DNA of 64,000 nt from Alviniconcha marisindica (GCA_018857735.1 JABMCL010003827.1:152156-216155); one strand, 5' to 3'. Shown: positions 23,071-34,781, numbered from the stretch's first letter. Made by a program: numbers and translations. Notes: a model not told the origin generated them from the letters alone.

Positions 23071-23683
23071 TGCGTACGTGGACGCACTTAGAATAGTCTG
23101 CGGAAATAGAGATTTTGCGCTTTGTAAATACTGTTGTTATTATTTATTACATTATTATATTTATTGTTCAGACTTTGTCAGGCGATCAATCGCTGGACTG
23201 AAATTGTCTTCTCGTAAGTCAAACGAACTGCTGCTCTGAGACTGAGCATAGGCTTACTACCCGATCGATCACTTTGAGTCGAGACGATCAGCACACTGGG
23301 CTGATGCGTTGTTCTCAAAGGACCTCTGACGCTCAGACGGGGTAGTCATGTTTAGCAACTTGAGGTGGACTGGTCCAAAACCTCAGTGCCTGATGATGTA
23401 AAATGAACGAAAGTTGGGTTCTTCTGAATGTTGTTTTGTGTAATGGAAATTGTGAAGCGCTTTCAGCTGCTTGAGGGACTTGCGCTGTATAACTTTTTTT
23501 ATTTATTCATTCATTGTTTTGATGGGGACGGGGATGACTGTGACACTGATAATAATGACCGTGATAATGATGGCTCTGTGGTGTCAACATAGCTGCCAGC
23601 ATATGCTCGTGATGATGATTATACTAATAGCGAAAGTTTATGGCCGATGTCTCCGATTCGTTGATCAGTCTCGTAATCTCGTT

Positions 23684-23691
23684 GTTGTTGT

Positions 23692-23736
<45 letters not shown>
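23684..23736. repeat. (GAT)n trinucleotide
   Basis: About 15 GAT units just upstream of EGF-CFC exon 2. Outside the predicted exon. Confidence 0.9.
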
Positions 23737-23737
<1 letters not shown>

Positions 23738-23765
23738 ACGGAACGCCTCTTGTCTGTCTCTGCAG

Positions 23766-23877
23766 CACTGTCAGACGAAGGAGCCGCTAAAACCAAAACG
23801 AAAGGGGATTCGAACCAGAAACCGTGCTGCTTCAATGGCGGGCTGTGTGTCCTTGGCAGTTTCTGTCACTGTCCCAA
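23766..23877 (+). CDS. EGF-CFC protein, exon 2 (first part of EGF domain)
   Basis: Bounded by a TGCAG acceptor and an AA/GTAAGT donor. After a Lys-rich linker it encodes KPCCFNGGLCVLGSFCHCP (residues 69-87), carrying five of the six EGF cysteines (71, 72, 78, 84, 86). The CC-NGG-C-LGSFC-C pattern is characteristic of Cripto, Cryptic and one-eyed pinhead. The Thr or Ser that carries O-fucose just before the third cysteine in Cripto is Leu77 here. The domain is completed in the next exon. Confidence 0.9.
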
Positions 23878-24435
23878 GTAAGTATTTGGCTATAGGTGGG
23901 GTTTTGGGATGTTCTTTGTATAATTATGATAATTATGTGATGTCCGCAATTCTTTGGCTTACAACATCAACGTCAGTGTGTGAGCTGAATTGCGCATGGG
24001 ATTAAAAAAAAAAATGTTTGTATACTTGTCACAGTCATTAAATAAACGCGTTATACCTTCCCGACTGATTAGGTTAAAATATATGCATTGCCATTGTTGT
24101 GGGAGTTCTCATGCAGCTTTTTATTATATATATATAATTTTTTTAATTTTTTTACATTAATTTTGTTCTTGTGATTCTTTTCCTGTTTTTATTCGCATGT
24201 GAGTACATGCATGTTCTACTTACCCTCCCCCCTCCCCCACTCCCCCATCAGCATATATCGTTTCTTCTTTATAAAACGGAATGTTGGAAATGTAACGTCT
24301 TGAAAAAGCTGCTTACAGCAACAACGATATACTGTATTCATCCCAGAGGGGAATTAAAGTTGTCGTTCAACTTCATGCAACAAAGCACAGCCAAAACTTT
24401 AACTGTAAACAGTATCTTAATAATGCAAACTCATG

Positions 24436-24436
<1 letters not shown>

Positions 24437-24517
<81 letters not shown>

Positions 24518-24535
24518 CACACAGACATATACACA

Positions 24536-24616
<81 letters not shown>

Positions 24617-24647
24617 CACACACACGACACACACACACACACAACAC

Positions 24648-24714
<67 letters not shown>

Positions 24715-24753
24715 ACCACGACACACACGCAGACACACACACACACACACACA

Positions 24754-24793
<40 letters not shown>

Positions 24794-24829
24794 CCCACCC
24801 ACCCCCCCCCCCCCCACACACACACACAC
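24437..24829. repeat. Long (CA)n tract with CGCA and C-run end
   Basis: About 390 bases in EGF-CFC intron 2. CA units with small interruptions, then CGCA units and a C-run. The His/Thr-rich open frame is an artefact. Confidence 0.95.
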
Positions 24830-24944
24830 TCCCCCTGTCTTTCAGTCTAGAGACGTTAAAGTACTGGTCTAATGCTAATACCTTGCAAACCCACACTGAC
24901 CAGGGTTTGACTAGTTTCGTAATCAGCTTAGTTTGTGATGTGAA

Positions 24945-25905
24945 ACAGGCCGAGTGAGGCCGAGCTTGTAGTAGTTCAGTTACAGGTTTGTCATCTGAAA
25001 CCGACAGAATGAGGCCGAGTTTCTAATCCAGTTACAGGTTTGTCATCTGAAACCGACAGAATGAGGCCGGGTTTCTAATCCAGTTACAGGTTTGTCATCT
25101 GAAACCGACAGAATGAGGCCGGGTTTCTATCCAGTTACAGGTTTGTCATCTGAAACCGACAGAATGAAGCAGAGTTTTTAATCCAGTTACAGGTTTGTCA
25201 TCTGAAACCGACAGAATGAAGCAGAGTTTTTAATCTAGTTACAGGTTTGTGATCAGAAACCAACAGAATGAGGCCGAGTTTTTAATCCAGTTACAGGTTT
25301 GTGATCAGAAACCAGCAGAATGAGGCCGAGTTTTTAATCCAGTTACAGGTTTGTGATCAGAAACCAACAGAATGAGGCCGAGTTTTTAATCCAGTTACAG
25401 GTTTGTGATCAGAAACCAACAGAATGAGGCCGAGTTTTTAATCCAGTTACAGGTTTGTCATCTGAAACCGACAGAATGAGGCCGGGTTTCTAATCCAGTT
25501 ACAGGTTTGTCATCTGAAACCGACAGAATGAGGCCGGGTTTCTAATCCAGTTACAGGTTTGTCATCTGAAACCGACAGAATGAAGCAGAGTTTTTAATCC
25601 AGTTACAGGTTTGTCATCTGAAACCGACAGAATGAAGCAGAGTTTTTAATCTAGTTACAGGTTTGTGATCAGAAACCAACAGAATGAGGCCGAGTTTTTA
25701 ATCCAGTTACAGGTTTGTGATCAGAAACCAACAGAATGAGGCCGAGTTTTTAATCCAGTTACAGGTTTGTGATCAGAAACCAACAGAATGAGGCCGAGTT
25801 TTTAATCCAGTTACAGGTTTGTGATCAGAAACCAACAGAATGAGGCCGAGTTTTTAATCCAGTTACAGGTTTGTCATCTGAAACCGACAGACTGAGGCCG
25901 AATTT
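24945..25905. repeat. About 52-bp minisatellite, about 18 copies
   Basis: Unit contains taatccagttacaggtttgt, then catctgaaaccgacagaatg or gatcagaaaccaacagaatg. The variants are ordered in blocks, and one block of seven units is repeated, implying a larger duplication. The array ends about 30 bases before EGF-CFC exon 3. That intron end (taatccaatttggtttgtgt then gacag) looks like a diverged unit, so the acceptor may be part of the repeat family. Confidence 0.9.
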
Positions 25906-25935
25906 GTATGTAATCCAATTTGGTTTGTGTGACAG

Positions 25936-26084
25936 GAATTTCTACGGGCGCTACTGCGAGCGAGAGCTGAAAGACAGCCCGTGCGGTCACATACCTCACG
26001 GCAGTTGGGTGAAGGCGGGCTGCAACCTGTGTCGCTGTTTTGACGGACACATGACCTGTCTCCCTCGGGCCTTTGACGGCTGCG
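25936..26084 (+). CDS. EGF-CFC protein, exon 3 (end of EGF, whole CFC domain)
   Basis: Starts after GTGACAG and ends at a GCG/GTAGGT donor. It completes the EGF domain with KNFYGRYCE (Cys95). It then encodes the CFC domain, residues 104-137, with all six cysteines (104, 117, 120, 122, 129, 137). His109 and Trp112 in PHGSW match the two Cripto residues known to be needed for binding the type I receptor ALK4. In known members the protein is a cell-surface co-receptor for Nodal and GDF1/3-type TGF-beta ligands. Phase is continuous with both neighbours. Confidence 0.93.
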
Positions 26085-26159
26085 GTAGGTTTCTGTCGGG
26101 CCCTATGTGCAAATTCAGTGTCTGTAAGCCCGTAAGGTTATCTTTGGATGGGACAGGAG

Positions 26160-26957
26160 AGAGTGCGGGCTGGGGTTGGGGTTGGGGTTGAGAGAGATTG
26201 GCTGGGGTTGAGGTTGGGGTTGGGGTGTAGAGAGATTGGCTGGGGCTGAGGTTGAGGTTGAGGTTGGGGTTGGGGTGGAGAGAGATTGGCTGGGGTTGGG
26301 GTTGGGGTTGGAGTGGAGAGAGATTGGCTGGGGTTGAGGTTGGGGTTGGGGTCGAGAGAGATTGGCTGGGATTGAGGTTGGGGTTGGGGTGGAGAGACAT
26401 TGGCTGGGGTGGAGAGAGATTGGCTGGGGTTAGCGTTGGGTTGGGGTGGAGAGAGATTGGCTGGGGTTGGGGTTGGGGTGGAGAGAGATTGGCTGGGGTT
26501 GGGGTTGGGGTGGAGAGAGATTGGCTGGGGTTGGGGTTGGGGTGGAAGAGATGGCTGGGGCTGGGGTTGGGGTGGAGAGAGATTGGCTGGGGCTGGGGTT
26601 GGGGTTGGGTGGAGGATTGGCTGGGGTTGGGGTGAGAGAGATTGGCTGGGGTTGGGGTTGGGGTGGAGAGAGATTGGCTGGGGTGGTGGGGTTGGGGTGA
26701 GAGAGATTGGCTGGGTTGGGGTTGGGGTGGAGGTGGTGGGGTTGGGGAGGTGGAAGAGATTGGCTGGGGGGGTTGGGAGATTGTTGGGGTGGAGAGAGAT
26801 TGGCTGGGGTTGGGGTGGGGAGAGATTGGCTGGAGTTGGGGTTGAGGTTGGGGTTGGGATGGAGAGAGATTGGCTGGGGCTGGGGTTGAGGTTGGTGTTG
26901 GGGTGGAGAGAGATTGGCTGGGGCTGGGGTTGAGGTTGGGGTTGGGGTGGAGAGAGA
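26160..26957. repeat. G-rich minisatellite (GGGGTT/GAGAGATTGGCTG)
   Basis: About 23 units combining ggggttggggttggggtgga and gagagattggctg, starting about 75 bases after exon 3. On the coding strand, and so in the transcript, the GGGGTT blocks have strong quadruplex potential. The Pro/Gln/Asn-rich antisense open frame is an artefact. Confidence 0.95.
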
Positions 26958-27069
26958 TTGCCAGTATTGCTGTCCGCCAGTCTGTGGGAGCCCAAGTGTA
27001 TCAGATGTTTTCTTCTCAAGCCTACAGAAAATACGTCGGCTCTGTAATCTTACTTGTATGCCACCTTCA

Positions 27070-27087
27070 AATCTCTCTGTCTGTGTC

Positions 27088-27118
<31 letters not shown>

Positions 27119-27172
27119 CCCTCCCTCCCTCCCGTTCTCTATGTGTGTGTGTGTGCGTGTTCCTGTGTGTTG

Positions 27173-27238
<66 letters not shown>

Positions 27239-27255
27239 CTGTTGTGTGTGTGTGT

Positions 27256-27320
<65 letters not shown>

Positions 27321-27356
27321 GTGTGCGCGCGTGCGTGCGTGCGCGTGCGTGCGTGC
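27070..27356. repeat. CTGT and (GT)n tract
   Basis: CTGT/CCCT units, then GT with TGGT and CCTG interruptions, then GTGC. It lies in EGF-CFC intron 3. A 3' SINE-tail scrap (gtttctgtggccgtaaagca) follows directly at 27362. Confidence 0.95.
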
Positions 27357-27452
27357 CTTTTGGTTTCTGTGGCCGTAAAGCACCACGTTTACCTGCCTAC
27401 TTATTATCCCCATCCTACCTGATAACAACAGACCCTTTCCCTATGTCTGCAG

Positions 27453-27694
27453 ACGACAAACCCCCGAAGGAAAAAGTGGACCCGTGGGAGTACAAAGACG
27501 AGATGGTCATCTTCGCCACGGATGCCAGCACCACCACTAAATACGACGCTGAGGACGAAGACTACTACGACTACTACGACGACGGCAGCAGCGACTCTGG
27601 TGCCAGAACTATGCGCGCTTCCGCTGCCGTTGGTGTAGCTGCTTGCGTGTTCTGGACGATAGCGTTGACTCGCTCGTGGAGGCTCGTGTCATAA
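27453..27694 (+). CDS. EGF-CFC protein, last exon (acidic stem and GPI-type tail)
   Basis: Starts after CTGCAG, in phase with exon 3, and ends at TAA (27692-27694). It encodes residues 138-217: a charged segment, a very acidic, Tyr-rich stretch (EDEDYYDYYDDGSSDSG), small residues that could serve as a GPI attachment site, and a hydrophobic segment at about 193-209. A short basic tail TRSWRLVS follows. This layout is usual for Cripto-type proteins, which are GPI-anchored. A short transmembrane anchor cannot be excluded because of the polar end. Confidence 0.85.
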
Positions 27695-28585
27695 CGAACG
27701 TCGGAGAAGCGTTCGCAGCGGGTGTCAGTGCGTGTTTGAAATACGTCAAAGTGATTGTGATGGTGGAACTCGAGCGAGAGAATGTTGCAGGTGGGTGCGC
27801 GTGTGGATGAATCCAGAGTCAGACAGAGTGGCATCAGTGGCGGGAGGACTGTGTGGACTGATTAAACGCTAGCGAGGAACCCGTTCTTCAGTCACTGATG
27901 CCCTACGAAAGCGAAGTGCTGAAAACTTCAGTGTCTTTTTGTCTTGCGTGTTTTACATGATAGAAGCTGTGGTGATGTATGCGTGTAGGTATCAGTGCAT
28001 CGGGAAGTATCGGAAGAACATATATTAAAAGACAGAAGTGAATTCTGCACATGTACAAACAAACTTGACCTTCATGTGGGGAGACCCAGGCCTGTGCTTT
28101 CAGCAGTGTTGCCATGACAGCCATCTTTTATAAAGACGATGGACAAAATCTGCCATTACTGGGAACTCCGATCGTACGATGGGTAGAGACTGCTGATTTA
28201 GGTGGTAGAAGAATTCGGGGAAATAGAGGTGCACTCACACACATACATACATACATACAAACACACACACACTCTCTCTCACACTCACACACACACACAC
28301 CATCACCACCACCACCAACAACAACAACAGCAGAACTCTTTTACCTCAGACAGCGGCTGCTGTTACAAGGGAAGCTGACAGACAGACGGGACTCCCCGAG
28401 TGTCCATGGCTGGCACCAGAGGAAGTATGTTAGTGCATTACATACCTCTTTTAAGAACCGTGATAGGAGTTGTTGCCGCAGACATAGCTTCCGGGTGATC
28501 AGGACTTTGGCAACACTTGGAGACTTCCAGACGGTGAGATGGCCCACGAGCTGGACAACTTGGAGACTTTCACAGAGCCGCAGCG
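27695..28585. other. 3' flank of the EGF-CFC gene
   Basis: No further exon is seen. A possible poly(A) signal ATTAAA lies at 27862 and another at 28024. A short CA/CT tract occupies 28250-28300. Confidence 0.4.
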
Positions 28586-28589
28586 GATT

Positions 28590-29085
28590 GGCCCCCAGGT
28601 ACAACTTACAGTTGGTCCATGTCTTGGACAACTTGGAGGTCTACATCCCCAGTCCCTCAGAGTGTTTGGCCCCAGGCAGAGCTTCTCCTGGAGAACTTGG
28701 AGACATCCACAGACCATCAGATTGTCTGGTCCCAGACAGAGCTTCACGTTCATACGGTCCATGTCTTGTACAACTGGGAGACATCCACAGACCCTCAGAG
28801 GGTCTGGCCCCAGACAGATCTTCAAGTTCAGACGGTCCATGCCTTGGACAACCTAGAGGTCTACATCCATAAACTCTCAGAGCGTTTGGCTCCAGACAGA
28901 GTTTCAAGCTCAGACGGCCCATGTCTTGTACAACTTGGAGACATCCACAGACCCTCAGAGGGTCTGGCCCCAGACAGAGCTTCAAGTTCAGACGGTCCAT
29001 GTCTTGGACAACCTGGAGGTCTACATCCACAGACTCTCAGAGCATTTGGTCCCTGGCAGAGAGCTTTCAGATTCCCCCCCACGAC
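28590..29085. repeat. About 82-bp minisatellite, six to seven copies
   Basis: Unit contains gacggtccatgtcttggaca, acttggagacatccacagac and cctcagagggtctggcccca. Open frames run through it on both strands because the unit lacks stops, but no protein family is recognised. Confidence 0.9.
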
Positions 29086-29287
29086 TTGGGACTGATTAGT
29101 GGAGACTGACTTCAACAATTCAGGCCAGGGACGGCGGGTTACGCGAGAAGACAGTACACACGTTTGATTTGATCGTGGTCATACGGTCACCAGCCCTGGT
29201 GTTTACTTCTCAGTTGTCCTCGTGGCGTCGGCTGTGGGCCCTCTGATGCCTTGGTCAGCTTGGCTGAAAGCTGGCGACCACGCGGCA

Positions 29288-29742
29288 CGACGGACACCCA
29301 TGTGTTCTACAGGAACAGGACGGTCAGCAGTGTCGGACACCCATCAGTGATGTGTTCTACAGGAACAGGACGGTCAGCAGTGTCGGACACCCATCAGTGA
29401 TGTGTTCTACAGGAACAGGACGGTCAGCAGTGTCGGACACCCATCAGTGATGTGTTCTACAGGAACAGGACGGTCAGCAGTGTCGGACACCCATCAGTGA
29501 TGTGTTCTACAGGAACAGGACGGTCAGCAGTGTCGGACACCATCAGTGATGTGTTCTACAGGAACAGGACGGTCAGCAGTGTCGGACAACCATCAGTGAT
29601 TTGTTCTACAGGAACAGGACGGTCAGCAGTGTCGGACACCCATCAGTGATTTGTTCTACAGGAACAGGACGGTCAGCAGTGTCGGACACCCATCAGTGAT
29701 TTGTTCTACAGGAACAGGACGGTCAGCAGTGTCGGGGAGAAC
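29288..29742. repeat. 50-bp minisatellite, nine copies
   Basis: Unit starts gacacccatcagtgatgtgt and continues tctacaggaacaggacggtc agcagtgtcg. Copies are almost identical, so the expansion is recent. Confidence 0.95.
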
Positions 29743-30530
29743 TATGCAAGCAAGGCTGTGTATGTGAATATTGCAATACTGGATAAGGACTGAAGAAAGT
29801 GTGTTTAAATACTAAATATTATGGTTTAGTTGTTGTTTTTAGGCATACGAAAAGCATGTGAATCTATGTAATAATCAGTGTTGGTACATCCGGCCTGTGC
29901 TGGTTGTGCTAAAAAAACACATTTTTTTCTTTTTTCTTTTTTCCGGCTGACCTAATAAAACCCAGTGGTAGTTGTCTTCATGCAGTTTTGAAGACGTTTG
30001 TATGAAGACAACCAGCACTTTAACACGTCTTCCAATCTTGTATGAAGACAACCAGCGCTGGGCTTTGTTAGTTCATGCCAGCTTTGATGACTTTGACATA
30101 ATTTAATTTCAAATTCTAGGGGGCAGGGATTCTTGAAATGTCAAACTTAGAATTTGTGTTTTTCGTCAGATTTTAATCAGAAAGACCAAACTTTGCATGA
30201 AGACACTCCATCAGAGCTTCACCAGTTCTTGTCAATTTGAATGAATTTGACCTTAAATGTAACGTTAAAAGTCACGGCAACGCCTGAAGTGTCAAAAAAG
30301 AAAGATTGATGAGGTTTTTGTCCGACTGAGTTGATTAAACTCGGTATCATTTGTTGCATTACGCACCGAACGTTTCCACGACTCGTTTCTGCTAGTACTA
30401 AATACAGTGGACAACCGGCCGTGACACAAGCCTCAGCTTTAAAACAAAGATTTTGTTTGAAAATTCTGTTTCAATTTTGGAAAATTATTATTATTAGGAA
30501 TGTTCTTTGCATCAGTGATGGCTTGAGGGA
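29743..30530. other. Intergenic, with a short inverted/direct repeat
   Basis: gttgtcttcat at 29971 is inverted relative to atgaagacaac at 30002, which is repeated directly at 30042. AATAAA lies at 29954. No gene recognised. Confidence 0.45.
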
Positions 30531-30535
30531 CTCTC

Positions 30536-30585
30536 GCCTTGATATAACCGCACCGGTTGACTGGGCGTAAAACACCAACTTACTT
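30536..30585 (+). mobile_element. (TTAC)n-tailed repeat fragment
   Basis: Reads ccttgatataaccgcaccgg and ttgactgggcgtaaaacacc, ending aacttactt. Confidence 0.6.
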
Positions 30586-30847
30586 GAGGGACTCGACTAC
30601 AAAGCACCGATGAGTGTAACACTGTAACAGTTGTCCTAACGGTGACTCGTAGCCCATTTGATCTCATTCCTCAGGCGGTGTGGGCACACTGAATATTTGT
30701 CCGTGATTGGAGCGGCGGTGTGAGCAACACAGCGAGCTGGGACGTTAGTTGAAATGCGCAGCAAAAGTCCCAAGGTCCGTCACTGACGAAACTAAGTTTA
30801 ACACGAGGGGGACATTTCAAAACAAAAAAATGCTTGATGCCAAGGAG

Positions 30848-30898
30848 TTGCCCATCCCTAGTAAACCGTACGGTTTCTGTGGACGTAAAGTACCATCG
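30848..30898 (+). mobile_element. SINE-tail fragment
   Basis: Contains gtttctgtggacgtaaagta preceded by catccctagtaaaccgtacg. Confidence 0.6.
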
Positions 30899-30964
30899 AG
30901 ACAAAAGCTAGGGAGTTTTTAGTTTCAGTTTGATCTCTACTGCCTGCTAAAGAAACGGCGGCCT

Positions 30965-31570
30965 TGTTGGACAAAAACGAGTTTTGAGGAGACAAGTTCT
31001 GATCTGAGTTCAGACACTGTGTAGCTTTTATGGACATGGGCATGGACATGTACAAAACGCTTCTCATGAGTAAGTTCTGATCTGATAGAATTCAGACATT
31101 GTGTAGCTTTTATGGACATGGACTAGAACATGTGCAAAACGCTTCTCATGGGTAAGTTCTGATCTGATTTTGTGTAGCTTTTAGGTACATGCACTGAACA
31201 TGTACAAAATGCTTCTCAAGAGTTACTGTAAGTTTTGACCTGACAGAGTTCAGACATTGAACAGCTGTTATGTACATGGACTAGGACATATATACAAAAT
31301 GCTTCTCATGGGTTACTGTAAGTTCTGATCTGATAGAATTCCTACATTGTGTAGCCTTTATATACTAGAACATGTACAAAATGCTTCTCACGATTTACTG
31401 TAAGTTCTGATCTGATCGACTTCAGACACCGAATAGCTGTAATGTACATCGACTAGAACATCTGCAGAATGCGTCCCATGAGTTACTGTCAGTTCTGACC
31501 TGACAGACTTCAGACACTGAATAGCTGTTAAGTACATGGTCTTAGAACATGTACAAAACGCATCTCATGA
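30965..31570. repeat. About 90-bp diverged minisatellite, six to seven copies
   Basis: Units share gtaagttctgatctga, ttcagaca(t/c)tg, gtacatgga and acatgtacaaaatgcttctc. Divergence is higher than in most arrays here, so it is older. Confidence 0.85.
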
Positions 31571-32054
31571 CTTTGCGGGCATGCAATGTATTTTACAGAT
31601 GTGACATGGTTAAAACCTTAATGTTGGCTTTTACCTGGATGTCATTTGAAAGTCAGATCCTGCATGGTGATATAACCCTCATTGAGATTTACACATTCAC
31701 AGTGGTCTTGATGACCTTGACCAAATTTCAAGGTCACAAGAGTTTGAAAAAAATAATGAGATTTATGTAACTTCCAGTTGTGAATTCGTGTGGGTCAGCT
31801 GAGCATTTGCTGCTCTTATTTGTATCATTTTGCTTTGATACCTATATAATACATGCATATATTAGTATATTATATATATATATGTACATATTTGAATCAA
31901 TGAATGGCAGCTTTGACTGCTGTCTGCCAAAAACAGAAGCAAGATTGAATGAATGGAGTGTGTGCTTCTGTTGAAAGCTGAATGCCTACCCATGATCTGG
32001 AATATGATTATCAAAGACAGAGCAAGTGAGTGAGAGAGAGAGAGAGAGGGAGAG

Positions 32055-32103
<49 letters not shown>

Positions 32104-33600
32104 GAGGGGCGAGAGTGAGCAAGTCTAAAACCATAGCATTTTCTTACCTAGTTACTGAAGCAACAAAAATATACAACCCCCCCCCCCCCCCCCCCCCCCT
32201 GAAAAATCACTCTCACTACCCTTTGGTAGTTTAAAGTGCCAGAAACCTATTCAAGCATGTGTAAATAGTTGGTGTGTGTGTGTATGCCAAGTCACAGAGT
32301 TTGTGTTGCTCACTTGCTGTATAAACAATGTCCAAATGTGATGATGCTAACTGCAAAAAACACCAACAAAATACACACACACACACTTACAAAAGAATGG
32401 GATATCAGCTGAGGTGCAAATTAACTATTATTATTCTCTTCCAGTTTCATTCACTTTTTTTGTTTTGTTGGTTTTGTGTTTGTTGACTGGCTACAATCAT
32501 TGTGTCCATTTTTGTTTGGCCACTTGTTGGGATCCACATACACATGCACACAGTCATACATGCTACTAGTTCACTAGTACTCTGAACATCATCTTTCTAG
32601 ACATAGCTAGTCATGACTGAAGTAGGGGTTGGTTTCAACATTTTGGTTTTGCTTTTACTGTGCGGTTCTTATGCTAGTGTTGCATACGTGAAGCCAGTGA
32701 TGTGTGGAAAAGGACTGTCTGATTTATTGCCAGCAGCTGGCTGACCTAACTGATGAAAACATCTTATGCATTTTTGTTCTTACGCCGAGAAAAATGTCCA
32801 AATAAAAAAGATGTAACAACTACAAAGTAGCTGTTTTTCCCCTGCTATTCACAGAATGCGTGTGTGCATGTTTGTGTTGAAGTGTAAATTTGCACTGCTA
32901 TTTGCTTACAGTGCTGCCAAAGGCAACAACACACAGTGTGTGCATGTTTAAGCATGCATAAGTGCACTCAGGTGTTATGTACAAAACGCCATACACAGAA
33001 ACAGTGTCTTCATTTTAAATGCATAAAAACCTCCTCAGCATCACTCCTCATCACCTACTGCTTCCAGCAGTAGATTGTTTACAGTTCCCTCCTTCAAAAC
33101 TAAGACAAACGAAAAGACTATTTTGTACTGAGGCCCAACAATATGTGACAGAATTCGTCAAACACTCAATGTCTATGTCCACACTCAAGTCTGAAAATGT
33201 GTGTATTCAAAGAGTAAATGGAAGTACTGCGTTGGATGTGTACTCTTGCAAAAAACCCATTGTTACTCATAGCTGAGCAACCACAGGTTATATTCAACTA
33301 TCGACAACACATGTATTAACAGCGTGATCTGACCGTGTGTTGTCCATGGAAATCACACGCAAATTTACATGTATGATGGATTATTATTATCACAGCTTGA
33401 AGAGGCTGAATGGAAATGCTGACTGACTGCAGAGCAGATGTGATCATATCGCTGTAACTTAAATAGAAAATGCCATTGTAACATGCCTAGTCAGTACAAC
33501 TGATGTGTGTTCAAGTTTTCATTCTAACTATTACAATTATTAAAAGCTGAATGCAAGTTTTGTGAAGTCACTCACGTCACAGGCATACACACACACAGGG
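31571..33600. other. Intergenic, AT-rich
   Basis: Contains a GA tract (32029-32100), a C-run of about 23 bases (32178-32200) and short TA runs (31860-31885). I see no exon on either strand. The far end may be within or beyond the TAF2 transcript. Confidence 0.4.
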
Positions 33601-33635
33601 TGTCCAGAGGCCATCAACAGTGTTGTATTCATTCC

Positions 33636-33641
33636 TTTATT
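33636..33641 (-). promoter_or_regulatory. Candidate TAF2 polyadenylation signal
   Basis: AATAAA on the minus strand, about 740 bases past the TAF2 stop codon. Position is plausible for a 3' UTR end, but nothing else confirms use. Confidence 0.3.
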
Positions 33642-33989
33642 CAGTCAGCTTGTACAAATACTTTAGAAAATGGCAGTTTTTTCCCTCCAACAATGCATTT
33701 TGCACGCACACACACACACACTCCCCTCTCTTGCTTGCTCCCATGCATGTGTGCAAGCATCCACAAACTCATTAAAAATGTACATCAACAATTATAATAC
33801 ATTCTTTCTAGTCATATATATATACATACACATTCTTATTCAAAGTTGTGCCCATCCATACACACTCACACACACACACACACAAAAGCATCTGCTCTGT
33901 CGTCTACTGTACAAAGTCATGTGAAAATATACATTCTATTTAGCAACATTAATAAACATGCACTCTCTGACTTCCACACCCATCAACAT

Positions 33990-34335
33990 GAACATGCACA
34001 CACACACAATTTTCTCTAAATCATACCAAATCACAACACCCAATCTTTCTGTCACTCTCCCACTCACATTCTCACTCAACACACATCACATCAAATCACA
34101 ACCTCCAACCTTTCTAGCTCTCTCACACTCACACACACTCATTCTCTCTCAACACACATCACATCGAATCACAGCATCCAATCTTTCTACCACTCTCCCA
34201 CTCACACACATTCACTCTCTCTCAACACACATCACATCGAATCACAACATCCAATCCCTCTAGCACTCTCCCACTCACCCTCTCTCATCACACACCACAC
34301 CTAATCACAACATCCAATATTTTTATCAGCCTCCC
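33990..34335. repeat. About 65-bp minisatellite, five copies, in the TAF2 3' UTR region
   Basis: Units share aatcacaacatccaatc, ctctcccactcacac and aacacacatcacatc. On the minus strand it lies just after the TAF2 stop, so it may be in the mRNA. Confidence 0.85.
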
Positions 34336-34377
34336 ACTCACACACACTCTCTTTCTCCTCTCCCTCGCTCACTCCCT

Positions 34378-34781
34378 TCACACCACCTCAAACTCGGAGG
34401 AACTTGGCTCGTCAAGCACGGAGCGATGCGTGGGCGAATTGTTGTTGCTGCCCCCGGAACTGAACAGGTCCATCCCCGCCACACCTGCAGCGCCCCCTGT
34501 CCTTGCCCCAGCATCCCTGCTCTCCCCCTCTCCCTCCTTCTTCGCCTTCTTCCCCTCCCCCCCTTCCTTGCTCGGATCTGGCTCCCGGCTTTTCTCCCGC
34601 TTCTCGGGCCTGTCGCCCTCTCGCTCCCTGTCGCCCCGGTCGTGCTTGTGCTTGTGTTTGTGTTTGTGCTTGTTTTTCTTCTTCTTCTTCTTGGACTTGT
34701 GCGACTTGCCGCTCGCTGGGTCCAGGCTGCTTGGGGTCGACACCGAGGGTGAGGGAACGATGGGCGTGGGAGGGAATGAGG
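34378..34781 (-). CDS. TAF2: TAF2 exon 24 (C-terminus)
   Basis: Encodes about residues 1166-1299, ending at TGA (34378-34380). It contains [19 protein letters not shown], the Lys/His-rich run also found at the end of vertebrate TAF2, then an acidic-basic tail. Two in-frame acceptors are possible: TCCGTAG (start 34781, better pyrimidine tract) and TTTCAG (start 34799), differing by six codons. Confidence 0.88.

Noticed and set aside
22640..23096. Arg/Ala/His/Thr-rich frames
   Set aside because: Produced by GTGC and GT repeats.
24945..25905. Possible CRISPR array
   Set aside because: The units are contiguous tandem repeats with no unique spacers, in an animal intron. The same applies to the arrays at 13746, 19818, 29288, 43090 and 52320.
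25871..26191. The ATG at 25871 as start of the EGF-CFC protein
   Set aside because: It lies in the intronic minisatellite. The first EGF cysteines are in the exon at 23766, joined by clear splice sites.
26138..27428. Pro/Gln/Asn/Ser-rich minus-strand open frames of about 300 codons
   Set aside because: Antisense reading of the G-rich minisatellite in an EGF-CFC intron; several frames are open at once.
28114..29095. Open frames of 130-250 codons on both strands
   Set aside because: They read through the 82-bp minisatellite. No conserved domain or start context.
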